38,419 nucleotides of DNA, from positions 1 through 38,419 of the forward strand of contig JAHECR010000031.1 of NCBI GenBank assembly GCA_024641655.1, given 5' to 3'. The notes below the pieces were generated by a model that saw only the letters and a list, made by a program, of their open reading frames with translations, did not search any database and was not told the DNA's origin. This document shows positions 1 to 7,660 of the stretch, in pieces. Source of the DNA: Acidimicrobiaceae bacterium. GTDB lineage: Bacteria > Actinomycetota > Acidimicrobiia > Acidimicrobiales > UBA8592. Numbering within the stretch: position 1 is the stretch's first letter; each line of letters starts with the position of its first letter. The position numbers and the translations under genes were made by a program.

Positions 1-2
1 GA

Positions 3-59
3 TGGACCCGGACCCGACTGGCCACCACCGCCTGGAAACGCCTCCGGCGGGCGCACTGA
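3..59 (+). CDS. Possible C-terminal end of a truncated upstream gene
   Basis: One frame is open from the window edge to a TGA at 57-59 and reads WTRTRLATTAWKRLRRAH. The basic, tryptophan-containing tail would suit the end of a real protein, but 18 residues cannot prove coding. Nothing can be said about function. Confidence 0.25.
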   Translation, partial: WTRTRLATTAWKRLRRAH

Positions 60-176
60 GCACACCTGGGGCCCGACGGCGGTCCTAGGCCCTACGACCC
101 GTGAACACTGTTGCCGCTCAGCCCTCCGCGCTCCCTGTCGATCGTTGCACCAATGTCCCGACCGGAGCGGAGCGAC

Positions 177-497
177 ATGCAATCACCCGATGTCGAACAC
201 ACCCTCACCGACGCGTCGCCGTGGGTGCAGGAACGCACACCCATCACGATCACCGCCGAGGACGTCTCGATCGGTGACGTGAAGGTGAAGTTCGCCACCT
301 CGACCACGACGGCCATCCTCGCCGCGTACATCGATCTCATCAACGAGGTACGAGCCGAGCCGATGCTCGACGTGTTCCTGGCCCGCGAGACCGACGTGCG
401 GGCGCTCGCCCGGTCCCTCGACACCTCGCCCGACGAGATCATCACGAAGCTCCGGCACCTGCTGCGCCAGCCGGTGGAATACCGGGCCTGGGCCTAG
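177..497 (+). CDS. Hypothetical protein, 106 aa
   Basis: I do not recognise this protein. The N-terminal part (about 15-40) looks strand-rich (TPITITAEDVSIGDVKVKF). The C-terminal half is mostly helical and charged (LARSLDTSPDEIITKLRHLL, about 80-100), a pattern like a small helix-turn-helix, but this is only an impression. No signal peptide or membrane segment is visible. I chose ATG 177 because GGAG at 164-167 lies 9 nt upstream. In-frame ATGs at 111 and 153 would add 22 or 8 residues of low-complexity sequence. The gene is followed by a 247-bp gap holding the SOS promoter of the next gene, so the two are probably separate units. Confidence 0.6.
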   Translation: MQSPDVEHTLTDASPWVQERTPITITAEDVSIGDVKVKFATSTTTAILAAYIDLINEVRAEPMLDVFLARETDVRALARSLDTSPDEIITKLRHLLRQPVEYRAWA

Positions 498-603
498 CCT
501 CAGCGTCGGTTCCGACCGCGCGCCGCGCGCTGGGTGGGGCGCGTGCGGGGCTGGCGGTGCCGGGCGGGCGGTGCGGGGCCGGCAAAGCCCTGCAGGTTGG
601 GGG

Positions 604-632
604 TTGACGGTCGAACGTATGTTCGATATGGT
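604..632 (+). promoter_or_regulatory. LexA-controlled (SOS) promoter of the HNH gene
   Basis: Positions 611-626 are a perfect 16-bp palindrome, TCGAAC-GTAT-GTTCGA, matching the actinobacterial/mycobacterial SOS box. It is flanked by a -35 TTGACG (604-609) and a -10 TATGGT (627-632) with a 17-bp spacer. LexA would therefore occupy exactly the spacer and block polymerase. Transcription should start near 639, leaving a leader of about 105 nt before GTG 745. Confidence 0.88.
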
Positions 633-744
633 GAGCGTACCGCTTCTTCCCCGAGCGGCTCGCAACCGTGTGGGTTGCCCGTGCACAGTTCGATTCCGCT
701 CCGGCCCGCGAGGGTCGAGCCGACGCCCCCCGGGGAGGCATGGC

Positions 745-2106
745 GTGGACCCGCACGACGTGCTCGATCGCCTCGACGCTGCCATCGACGACGCCGCGTC
801 GTTGCCGCTGAGCTGTCTCTCCCGCGACGACGTCGGCGCCTGGCTGTGCCGGCTCCAGCACGTCCGTGCCCGCGTCGACGCCATGCTGTGCTCGGCCACC
901 GTTGCCGCCGAGCAGGCTTCGGTCTGCGCACTCGACGGGCTGCGCACGGTTGCCGCCTATGTGGGCGCGCACACCTCCGTCGATCCCGCGGTCGTCTCCG
1001 CCGACCGTCGGCTCGGGCTCTGGCTCCACGGGTTCCCGACCTTCGACGAGGCCTTCGGTGCCGGCCGGCTGCAGCGCCGCCACGTCATGGCGCTCCGCGA
1101 GCTCGACAGTCCCCGCACCCACGCGTCCTTGCGCGATGCCCAGCAGTATCTCGTCAACGCCGCGGCGCACTGCGACTGGACCGGATTCCGGCGCGTCCTC
1201 GGCTACTGGGCCATCGCTGCTGACCCCGACGGCGAGGAACCGTTGGCGCAAGCTGCCCGACGCTCGTGCAACGTGGCGGTCCTCGCCGACGGCATGGTGT
1301 CGGGGCGGTTCCTGCTCGATCCCTTGTCCGGGGCTGCCGTCCGCGCTGCGCTCACGCAGGCCGAGCAACGGCTGTTCCGTGCCGAGGCCGGCCGAGCCGA
1401 CGACCGAACCGACGGCGACGGGGACGGGGACGGCGACGGCGAGCGCGGGGCGGTCACGTTTGGCCGCAGCGATGCCGCACGGCGCCGGGCCGACGCCCTG
1501 GTCGAGCTGATCACCACCGGTGCGTCCGCGGCCAGAACTGCGGCCGCCCCGCCCCTCGTCCACCTCGTCATGAGCGAACGCGTCGCCGAGCACCTGCTCG
1601 AGTCCATCGACGACCCTCACGGTTCCGACGCAGCGCTGCCCGTCGACCCCTTCGACGTCGATCGCCGCTGCGAGCTCGTCGACGGGACAGCCGTGCACCC
1701 CCGGGCTGCCATGGGGGCCATGGCCGCGGCCGCGTTGCGCCGCCTGGTGCTGTCCGCCGACGGCGAGATCCTCGATCTGGGCCGGCGAACCCGACTGTTT
1801 CCTCCGAACCTCAAGCAGGCGATGCTCGTCGCCGCCCGTGGCCACTGCGCGGTTCGGGGCTGCGATGCGCCCTTGGGCTGGCTCGAGGCCGATCACCTCA
1901 TCCCCGCGGCTCGGGGAGGGCCGACGGCCACCGCCAACGGGCAGATCCTCTGCGAGCCCCACAACAAGGCCAAGCGCGACCATCCGCCCCCCGATCCGTG
2001 CCCAGTACCCGCCCGGGCGGCGGCGCCGCCGGGTCGGAACAGTCCGGGTCAGAACCGTTCGGGTCAGAACCGTTCGGGTCAGAACAGTTCGATGTCACCG
2101 AGATGA
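745..2106 (+). CDS. DUF222/HNH endonuclease (13E12-repeat family)
   Basis: The 453-aa protein has an N-terminal DUF222-like helical region (about 1-300) and a C-terminal HNH nuclease domain. The HNH core reads GHCAVRGC...EADHLIPAARGG...LCEPHNKAK, with the catalytic His at about residue 384 and Cys pairs that could bind zinc. This is the actinobacterial 13E12-type architecture. GTG 745 is preceded by GGGGAGG at 732-738. Upstream in-frame starts (628, 631) would lie inside the -10 element, so the shorter form is preferred. A GACGGS hexamer repeated five times (1411-1440) encodes an Asp-Gly linker, and a 15-bp repeat encodes the Ser/Gly/Asn tail. The perfect LexA box implies induction by DNA damage. 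The 3' end overlaps the convergent GNAT gene by 28 bp. The native substrate of this family is not established. Confidence 0.9.
   Translation: MDPHDVLDRLDAAIDDAASLPLSCLSRDDVGAWLCRLQHVRARVDAMLCSATVAAEQASVCALDGLRTVAAYVGAHTSVDPAVVSADRRLGLWLHGFPTFDEAFGAGRLQRRHVMALRELDSPRTHASLRDAQQYLVNAAAHCDWTGFRRVLGYWAIAADPDGEEPLAQAARRSCNVAVLADGMVSGRFLLDPLSGAAVRAALTQAEQRLFRAEAGRADDRTDGDGDGDGDGERGAVTFGRSDAARRRADALVELITTGASAARTAAAPPLVHLVMSERVAEHLLESIDDPHGSDAALPVDPFDVDRRCELVDGTAVHPRAAMGAMAAAALRRLVLSADGEILDLGRRTRLFPPNLKQAMLVAARGHCAVRGCDAPLGWLEADHLIPAARGGPTATANGQILCEPHNKAKRDHPPPDPCPVPARAAAPPGRNSPGQNRSGQNRSGQNSSMSPR
2031..2090. repeat. 15-bp minisatellite, 4 units
   Basis: Four head-to-tail 15-bp units (gggtcagaaccgttc and close variants) fill the end of the HNH gene and encode P/S-G-Q-N-R/S repeats. 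Each central unit contains the 9-bp palindrome GAACCGTTC. The convergent GNAT stop codon lies within the last unit. Confidence 0.85.
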
Positions 2107-3065
2107 AGATCCCAACCGCGCACCGACACGGGCGGCTCCTGACCCAAACGGCGGGTAGTGAGACGCGGCCCCTGACCCGGCAGCGGCAGCAGACCGGCGC
2201 GCAGGTCGCGGTGGCCGATCGTCAAGAGGTAGTCAGCGTCGACAGCGCCGGCGAGGCCGCGCAACAGGGTGCGGACACGGCGGACATCGGCGTCAGGCGC
2301 CAGTACGTGGGTGACCGAGCACTCGGTGGCCGAGCCCCGAGCTCGAACCCGGCACACCACGAAGCCGGCCGCCATCCCCTCTGGCGCCCACACCCGGTAG
2401 TGCAGCGGCGCGAAACGGTACCGCCAGGCCAGCGCCTCGGCCGTCCAGGCCGTCGCCAGCCCGTGGGGCGACGGCTGCGACGCCAGCACCTGTGTCACCG
2501 CGCCGGCGTCGGCGAGTGCGCTCGCCGCGTCTTCGCCGACCGCGGAGGGCAGCGACCACTTCGCGGCCGGGACCCGGGCCCGCAGTATCCGGAGCAGCGC
2601 CGCGGGCGACGCGGGTCGGATCGCCACGGGCAGGCGCCCCGCCTCGGCCCATCCCAGCTTCAGGTAGCCCGGCCGCGACTGATCGTTGGGCGTGTTGAAC
2701 ACGAGGTCGACGCCCTCGGCCTCCATCTCGGCCACGGCCGCCGAGGTCAGACGCGAGAACACTCCTTGCCGCTGGAAGTCGGGGTGCGTCGCGGTGTCGA
2801 CGGCTCGCACGGCGCGCAGGGTCGTGCCGTCGGAGCGCCGGAGCTCCCAGCGCAGGAAGGCCCGGAACCCGGCGAGGCGGCCGTCAGAGGCCTCGGCGAC
2901 CCACATCGGCGACACCCCGAAGGCGTTGTGCAGGTGCTTCCAGCGGAACAGCGCGTCGTGCGGTTCACCCGCAGGCCAGCCCAGTGCCGCAGCGGCGACA
3001 TCGATCACCGCATCGAGCTCGTCGAGCCGCGCCCGCCGAACAACCAGATCCTCGGGGCCCATCAC
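2079..3065 (-). CDS. GNAT-family N-acetyltransferase, 328 aa
   Basis: The N-terminal half is a GCN5-related acetyltransferase. Strand beta4 and the acetyl-CoA loop read AVDTATHPDFQRQGVFSRL (about residues 90-110), where QRQGV corresponds to the Q/RxxGxG/A loop, followed by YLKLGW. The C-terminal 150 residues look like a second, degenerate GNAT-like lobe, as in double-GNAT proteins. The acceptor is unknown. The divergent neighbours encode a polysaccharide deacetylase and a glycosyltransferase, so a role in modifying envelope sugars is a reasonable inference. The start is GTG 3065 or the adjacent ATG 3062; a -10-like TATCGT lies 5-8 nt upstream, suggesting leaderless translation. The 3' end overlaps the HNH gene tail by 28 bp. 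Confidence 0.8.
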   Translation of the reverse strand: MMGPEDLVVRRARLDELDAVIDVAAAALGWPAGEPHDALFRWKHLHNAFGVSPMWVAEASDGRLAGFRAFLRWELRRSDGTTLRAVRAVDTATHPDFQRQGVFSRLTSAAVAEMEAEGVDLVFNTPNDQSRPGYLKLGWAEAGRLPVAIRPASPAALLRILRARVPAAKWSLPSAVGEDAASALADAGAVTQVLASQPSPHGLATAWTAEALAWRYRFAPLHYRVWAPEGMAAGFVVCRVRARGSATECSVTHVLAPDADVRRVRTLLRGLAGAVDADYLLTIGHRDLRAGLLPLPGQGPRLTTRRLGQEPPVSVRGWDLHLGDIELF

Positions 3066-3070
3066 GGGCC

Positions 3071-3076
3071 ACGATA
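3071..3076 (-). promoter_or_regulatory. Putative -10 element of a leaderless promoter (GNAT gene)
   Basis: On the minus strand TATCGT is followed by 5 nt and GTG (3065), or by 8 nt and ATG (3062). Transcription would start at or within a base or two of the start codon. No Shine-Dalgarno sequence is present. Confidence 0.45.
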
Positions 3077-3127
3077 CGGTGATCGCCGACCGGCCAGGTC
3101 GATGCGCCCAGCTCCGGGAAGGACGTC

Positions 3128-3940
3128 GTGAAGAGCCAGCTGCGCCTAGCCCTGAAACCCGTGTCCGCGCTCGCCGACGCCATCGTGGCGCCGCCCGCCG
3201 GGCTCACCGTCCTGCTGTACCACCGCGTCGGCGGCCGCAGCGGCGGCGAAGTCGACCTCGACATCCATGTCTTCGACGACCAGATGGCCGAGCTTGCCGC
3301 GTCGGGCCGCGCCGTCAGCCTCGACCGCGGCATCGCCTACCTCCGGGGCGAGAAGCTCGACGCCGCCGAGCCGGTCGCGATCACCTTCGACGACGGCACA
3401 CCCGATGTCGTCGAGCACGCCCTACCCATCCTCGAGCGCCACGGTCTCGAGGCAACCCTGTACCTCGCGACCCGGTTCGTCGACGAGGAGCTGCCGTTCT
3501 GGTCGCCCAACGATCCGGTGCTCTCCTGGAGCGGCCTCACCGACGCGCTCCAGAGTGGTGCGCTCTCGGTCGGCAGCCACACCCACAGCCACGCGTTGCT
3601 CGACCGCCTGCCGGCCGCCGAGATCGCCGACGAGCTCGACCGCTCCATCGGGCTGATCGGCGAGCGCCTCGGCGTACGCGCCGCACACTTCGCCTACCCG
3701 AAGGCCCTGCCCCCGTCCACCCTCGCGGCCGAAGCGGTGCGGAGTCGCTTCGACTCGGCAGCCCTCGCCGGAACCCGTGCCAACCCCGTCGGCACCGACC
3801 CCTACCGCCTCACCCGCTCCCCGGTGCAGCGAAGCGATGGCCAACGGTGGTTCCGACGCAAGCTCGACGGCGGCATGGGCCTCGAAGATCGCGTGCGCGA
3901 CCTGGTGAACCGGCGCCGGTACACGGGCGCGAGCCGCTGA
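3128..3940 (+). CDS. Polysaccharide deacetylase (NodB/CE4), 270 aa
   Basis: Carbohydrate esterase family 4 removes N-acetyl groups from chitin-like, peptidoglycan or surface polysaccharides using a metal centre. The family motifs are clear: TFDDG (86-90) with the catalytic base and metal Asp, the metal-binding HTHSH (151-155), and FAYPK (about 188) for the substrate groove. LLYHRV (29-34) is the usual opening strand. The first 20 residues are only weakly hydrophobic, so there is no convincing signal peptide and the enzyme may act on cytoplasmic or lipid-linked intermediates. GTG 3128 has AAGGA 4 nt upstream. The glycosyltransferase gene begins 14 nt after the stop, so the two are co-transcribed. 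Confidence 0.9.
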   Translation: MKSQLRLALKPVSALADAIVAPPAGLTVLLYHRVGGRSGGEVDLDIHVFDDQMAELAASGRAVSLDRGIAYLRGEKLDAAEPVAITFDDGTPDVVEHALPILERHGLEATLYLATRFVDEELPFWSPNDPVLSWSGLTDALQSGALSVGSHTHSHALLDRLPAAEIADELDRSIGLIGERLGVRAAHFAYPKALPPSTLAAEAVRSRFDSAALAGTRANPVGTDPYRLTRSPVQRSDGQRWFRRKLDGGMGLEDRVRDLVNRRRYTGASR

Positions 3941-3954
3941 GCACGAGCGCGCCG

Positions 3955-5124
3955 ATGATCCGCCCGAAGCTCATCCACCTCACCACCACCGACATCAGTC
4001 TGGAGCTGCTGCTCGGCCCCCAGCTCGAGGCCTTCGTCGCGGCGGGCTACGACGTCATCGGGGTGTCGGCGCCGGGGCCTTTCGTCGAGGCCATCGAAGC
4101 CCGAGGCGTCCGCTTCCACGGGCTCGAGCACTCCACACGATCGATGGCGCTCACGAGCGACCTCCGGGCGATGCGCGAGGTCTACCAGTTGTTTCGCGCC
4201 GAACGCCCCGACATCGTCCACACCCACAATCCCAAACCCGGCATCTACGGCCGACTCGCGGCACGCGCCGCGAGGGTCCCGGTGGTCGTCAATACGGTCC
4301 ACGGGCTCTACGCCACGCCCGACGACTCGATCCTCAAGCGCGCCATCGTCTATTCGCTCGAGCGGCTGGCCGCCACGGCGTCGGACGCCGAGCTCGTCCA
4401 GAACCGGGAAGACCTCGCGCTGTTGCGTCGCCTCCGCGTGCCGACCCGGCGGCTACAGCTGCTGGGCAACGGCGTCGACCTCCAGCGGTTCGCCGCCGAC
4501 GAGACGACACCCGCGGTCCGCGCCCGGATCCGCGGTGAGCTCGACGTCGCCGACGACACGGTCGTCGTCGGCGCAGTGGGTCGCCTCGTGTGGGAGAAGG
4601 GCTATCGCGAGCTCCTGAGCGCAGTAGAGCAGCTCGGCACCCTCGCCCCGTCGGCGCGCCTCGTGGTGGTCGGCCCCCACGAACCCGACAAGGCCGACGC
4701 CGTCGACCAGGCCAGTCGTTCCGCAGCCGAGGCGGCAGGGGTGCTGTTCCTGGGTCATCGCAACGACATCGAAGACCTCTACCACGCGTTCGACATCTAC
4801 GTGCTGGCCTCGTACCGGGAAGGGTTTCCCCGATCGGCCATGGAGGCCTCAGCGGCGGGCCTACCTCTCGTGCTCACCGACATCCGCGGGTGCCGCGAAG
4901 TCGTCGAACCCGAGCGCACCGGGCTGCTGGTACCCGTGCGCGACGCCGAAGCCCTGGCCGCAGCGCTTGCCCGGCTCACGAGCGACGCCACGCTCCGAAC
5001 CCGACTCGGTGCGGCAGCCGCGACGACAGCGACCGCCGACTTCGACCAGCAACGTCAGATCGACCTCACCCTCGCGACCTACGAGCGGCTGCTCAGTCGA
5101 GCGGAGGGAGCGAACCGAAGTTGA
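3955..5124 (+). CDS. GT4-family glycosyltransferase, 389 aa
   Basis: This is a GT-B fold retaining glycosyltransferase. The N-terminal acceptor domain (about 1-190) contains PDIVHTHNPKPGIYGRLAAR, and the C-terminal nucleotide-sugar domain begins at VGAVGRLVWEKGYRELL (about 206). The E-x7-E signature EGFPRSAME is present, followed by ASAAGLPLVLTD and the TGLLVP loop, as in the PF13439/PF00534 pair. ATG 3955 gives the normal family length; the reading frame stays open far upstream but lacks family similarity there. The gene follows the deacetylase closely, and together with the GNAT gene suggests assembly or trimming of a surface polysaccharide. The 3' end overlaps the convergent gene at 5093 by 32 bp. 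Confidence 0.92.
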   Translation: MIRPKLIHLTTTDISLELLLGPQLEAFVAAGYDVIGVSAPGPFVEAIEARGVRFHGLEHSTRSMALTSDLRAMREVYQLFRAERPDIVHTHNPKPGIYGRLAARAARVPVVVNTVHGLYATPDDSILKRAIVYSLERLAATASDAELVQNREDLALLRRLRVPTRRLQLLGNGVDLQRFAADETTPAVRARIRGELDVADDTVVVGAVGRLVWEKGYRELLSAVEQLGTLAPSARLVVVGPHEPDKADAVDQASRSAAEAAGVLFLGHRNDIEDLYHAFDIYVLASYREGFPRSAMEASAAGLPLVLTDIRGCREVVEPERTGLLVPVRDAEALAAALARLTSDATLRTRLGAAAATTATADFDQQRQIDLTLATYERLLSRAEGANRS

Positions 5125-5350
5125 GGGTGAAAGGAAGGTCGGGGTCAGGGTCGTCGTCGGTCTGCACGATCTCGACCGTGGTCTTCTCGGGCTCGAGGAT
5201 GTCGCCCACGGCCAGCATCGCGGCGCCGAGCACCGTCACCGCGCCGCTGCGCCCCTTGCGGCGGATGAACGGCTTGACCACTTCGTCGCGATCGACGACG
5301 TCGGGGGCGAGACCGTCGCCTTGCTGATCGTCTTCGAGCTCGGGATCCAT
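5093..5350 (-). CDS. Hypothetical protein, 85 aa
   Basis: I do not recognise this protein. It begins with an acidic segment (MDPELEDDQQGDG), has a central conserved-looking part (VVKPFIRRKGRSGAVTVLGAAMLAVGDILEP, about 24-55) with a short hydrophobic stretch, and ends in an acidic, proline-containing tail. It is too short and too polar to be a confident membrane protein. ATG 5350 has GGAG just upstream. Its 3' end runs 32 bp into the glycosyltransferase gene on the other strand, which argues that both ends are real. Next upstream on the same strand is a membrane protein gene. Confidence 0.65.
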   Translation of the reverse strand: MDPELEDDQQGDGLAPDVVDRDEVVKPFIRRKGRSGAVTVLGAAMLAVGDILEPEKTTVEIVQTDDDPDPDLPFTLNFGSLPPLD

Positions 5351-5394
5351 GTCTCCAGTGTGCCCGAATCGCGGGCGCACACCGCAGCGGGCAA

Positions 5395-6216
5395 TCAATC
5401 CGGGCGGGGAACCGAGCGGGCCGCCCGCACCGGCAGTCGTCGGCCCACGATCCCGATGGCAGCGACCACCGCCAGCACGCCGGCGGCCACCGCCCACGCC
5501 GTCGTTTCGCTACGCAGGATGCCCGCGCCGCGGGAGGCGACCAGCACGAGTGCCGCGTGCACGGCGAGCACCGTGCGCGTCGACCACGTCCGGCACCAGC
5601 GCGGCCAGACGCCGACCAACCACAGCAGCCCGATCGCAGCCGTGACACCGGCGAACGACGCCGGCCTGCCGCGGGCGCCGACGCCACCGGCCCACACGAC
5701 CAACACCAGTGGCAGCGCCGCAGCGGCGCTACCAACGGCCGTGCTCCCGGCCGACGTGCCCCCCACAATGAAGCCGGTCGGGCCCACCGCGGCGCCTGCA
5801 GCGAGGACGACCGTCGCCGACGCCGCGAGCACCGCCTGTTCGGTATCGGGCACCGCTGCGAACACGCCGAGCGCCGTCATCGCCGTCATCGCCGCGACCA
5901 GTTCAGGCGGCACGCGGCCACGACCAACGGCGACGGTCGCTGCGGTCGCCACGGCCACTATGGGCACCAGGAGCTCGAGCCGCGGCTCGGTGTAGCCCGG
6001 CAGCGACACCCCCATCCAAGCAACGGCGAGCCCGGCGATCCACCAGCGATGCTCGAGTCGTGTGGCACCGACCGCCACCACGGTGGCCAGTGCGACAGCG
6101 ATACCGGCAAGGTCCAGCGACACCAACGCCACCGCCATGAGCAGCGCACCGAGCGCGGCCGGATCGGTATGCACGTGCAACCGCCGGGGGACGACGATCG
6201 CCGCGGCACCGACCAT
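5395..6216 (-). CDS. Polytopic membrane protein of unknown function, 273 aa
   Basis: Most of the protein is hydrophobic, with roughly eight Ala/Val/Leu-rich segments separated by short Arg/Gly loops, and the C-terminus (RRLPVRAARSVPRPD) is basic. I see no transporter, glycosyltransferase or protease motif. The start is uncertain: the frame stays open upstream and EGWGSVHTEAAIVGLMVGA would make a fuller first helix, but no ATG, GTG or TTG occurs there. The gene follows the LapA-like gene (stop at 6275) on the same strand, so they probably share a transcript. Confidence 0.7.
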   Translation of the reverse strand: MVGAAAIVVPRRLHVHTDPAALGALLMAVALVSLDLAGIAVALATVVAVGATRLEHRWWIAGLAVAWMGVSLPGYTEPRLELLVPIVAVATAATVAVGRGRVPPELVAAMTAMTALGVFAAVPDTEQAVLAASATVVLAAGAAVGPTGFIVGGTSAGSTAVGSAAAALPLVLVVWAGGVGARGRPASFAGVTAAIGLLWLVGVWPRWCRTWSTRTVLAVHAALVLVASRGAGILRSETTAWAVAAGVLAVVAAIGIVGRRLPVRAARSVPRPD

Positions 6217-6274
6217 CAGCCCGACGATCGCGGCCTCGGTGTGGACGCTCCCCCAACCCTCGAGCAGCCCCAGC

Positions 6275-6514
6275 TCAGTCGCGGCGACGGATCCACCAGG
6301 CGGCGACGAGCCCGATGACGAGCGTGAGCACGACGGTCACGAGCAGGAGCAGGAACAGCGGGATCGAACCCTTCATCCAAAGGAACCGCACCTCGGCGTC
6401 GTCGGTGTTCTGGAACACGAACAGCGCGAGCGCGACGAGCGCTACCCCGGCCAGGATCAGTCGGGCATTGGCGCCGCCCTGCTTTCCTGGGGTCTCGACG
6501 ACTTCCTCGGCCAT
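6275..6514 (-). CDS. LapA/DUF1049-type small membrane protein, 79 aa
   Basis: The protein has two transmembrane helices: ARLILAGVALVALALFVFQN (about 17-36) and PLFLLLLVTVVLTLVIGLVA (about 52-71), followed by WWIRRRD. The FVFQNT motif, the short VRFLW strand between helices and the basic C-terminus are typical of the lipopolysaccharide-assembly-protein-A domain, which is also common in actinobacteria lacking LPS. Its exact role there is not known. ATG 6514 has a strong GGAGGAGG Shine-Dalgarno, and a -10-like TAGCCT occurs on the minus strand at 6573-6568. Probably the first gene of a unit with the 5395-6216 membrane protein. Confidence 0.85.
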   Translation of the reverse strand: MAEEVVETPGKQGGANARLILAGVALVALALFVFQNTDDAEVRFLWMKGSIPLFLLLLVTVVLTLVIGLVAAWWIRRRD

Positions 6515-6737
6515 GGACCGGTCCTCCTCCTCGTCGGCGCTGCCTTGGGCTGCGCCCTCGGAGCACGAGGCTAGACGACCGTTCACCTCCACGTCGCCGT
6601 CGACCCGCGCACGCGGATTGGGACGGTTGGACTGCTGCGGACGCGCACGCGCCTGCGAGCATGAAGGAAAGCCTGGTGGTCCAGCCGTTCCCGGCCTCGG
6701 GAACGACGACGACCTGGCGACCGACCAGGAGAAGACC

Positions 6738-7631
6738 GTGCACATTGCCATCACCGGGTCCCACGGGCTCATCGGAACTGCGCTCACCCGACGCCTCACC
6801 GGCGCGGGGCACACGGTCACGCCGGTCACGCGGTCAGGCGGCGGCGGCATCGGCTGGGACCCGGTAACGGGCGAGATCGACGCGGCCGGCTTCGAGGGTG
6901 TCGACGCGGTCGTCCATCTCGCCGGCGCCGGCATCGGCGACCGGCGCTGGACCCCCGCCGTCAAGGCGACGATCCGCGACAGCCGCCTGGACGGGACCGC
7001 CCTCCTCGCGACCACCCTTGCCGGGCTCGACAACCCACCATCGACGCTCCTGAGCGGATCGGCGATGGGCTTCTACGGCGATCGCGGCGACGAGGTCCTC
7101 ACCGAGCAGTCACCCGCAGGAGACGGCTTCCTGGCCGATGTCTGCGTCGGCTGGGAGGCGGCCACCAGGCCGGCGGAGGATGCCGGGATTCGCGTCGCCC
7201 ACCTGCGCACCGGGATCGTGCTGTCCACCCAGGGCGGCGCGCTTGCGAAGATGCTCCCGATCTTCAAACTCGGCCTCGGTGGCAAGCTCGGGTCCGGATC
7301 GCAGTGGTGGAGTTGGATCTCGATCCACGACGAGGTGGCCATGATCGAGTGGTTGCTCGATGCCGACGTGAGCGGCCCCGTCAACGGCACTGCACCACAG
7401 CCGCTCACCAACGCTGCGTTCACGAAGGTGCTGGGGAAGGCACTCGGACGGCCGACGCTGCTGCCGATCCCGTCGTTCGGGCCGAAGATCCTCCTCGGTG
7501 GCGAACTGGCCGACGAGCTGCTGTTCACCAGCGCCAAGGTCCTGCCGTCGGTCGCCCTCGACCACGGGTACGTATTCACCCACTCGAGCCTCGACGAAGC
7601 GCTCCAGGCCGTGCTCACCGAGAGGGCCTAA
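6738..7631 (+). CDS. TIGR01777-family SDR epimerase-like protein, 297 aa
   Basis: This is an extended short-chain dehydrogenase/reductase of the YfcH/SDR39U1 type. The N-terminal Rossmann motif GSHGLIGTAL (about 6-15) binds NAD(P). VVHLAGAGIGDRRW, SGSAMGFYGDRGDE and the C-terminal DUF1731-like region (about 245-297) match the family. The substrate is unknown. GTG 6738 has AGGAG 6 nt upstream and begins directly with the Rossmann strand (HIAITGSHG). The stop codon lies inside a perfect 14-bp tandem duplication. Confidence 0.9.
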   Translation: MHIAITGSHGLIGTALTRRLTGAGHTVTPVTRSGGGGIGWDPVTGEIDAAGFEGVDAVVHLAGAGIGDRRWTPAVKATIRDSRLDGTALLATTLAGLDNPPSTLLSGSAMGFYGDRGDEVLTEQSPAGDGFLADVCVGWEAATRPAEDAGIRVAHLRTGIVLSTQGGALAKMLPIFKLGLGGKLGSGSQWWSWISIHDEVAMIEWLLDADVSGPVNGTAPQPLTNAAFTKVLGKALGRPTLLPIPSFGPKILLGGELADELLFTSAKVLPSVALDHGYVFTHSSLDEALQAVLTERA

Positions 7632-7656
7632 GTCACAGGGCCTAAGTCACAGGGCC
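7623..7656. repeat. 14-bp tandem duplication spanning a stop codon
   Basis: agggcctaagtcac occurs twice in tandem and is followed by a partial third copy (agggcc). The first copy holds the TAA stop of the SDR gene. It looks like a recent slippage duplication. Confidence 0.85.
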
Positions 7657-7660
7657 CGCA

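Noticed and set aside
2033..2092. Additional LexA boxes in the GAAC-N-GTTC repeats
   Set aside because: Half-sites are separated by 1 bp, not the 4 bp of the SOS box at 611-626.
1266..3131. 621-codon plus-strand open frame across the HNH/GNAT region
   Set aside because: Arg/Pro-rich shadow of the HNH gene and the antisense of the GNAT gene; no domain, and it contradicts two well-supported genes.
2686..3954. N-terminal 423 codons of the open frame leading into the glycosyltransferase
   Set aside because: Antisense to GNAT and out of frame over the deacetylase; the GT4 domain begins at ATG 3955.
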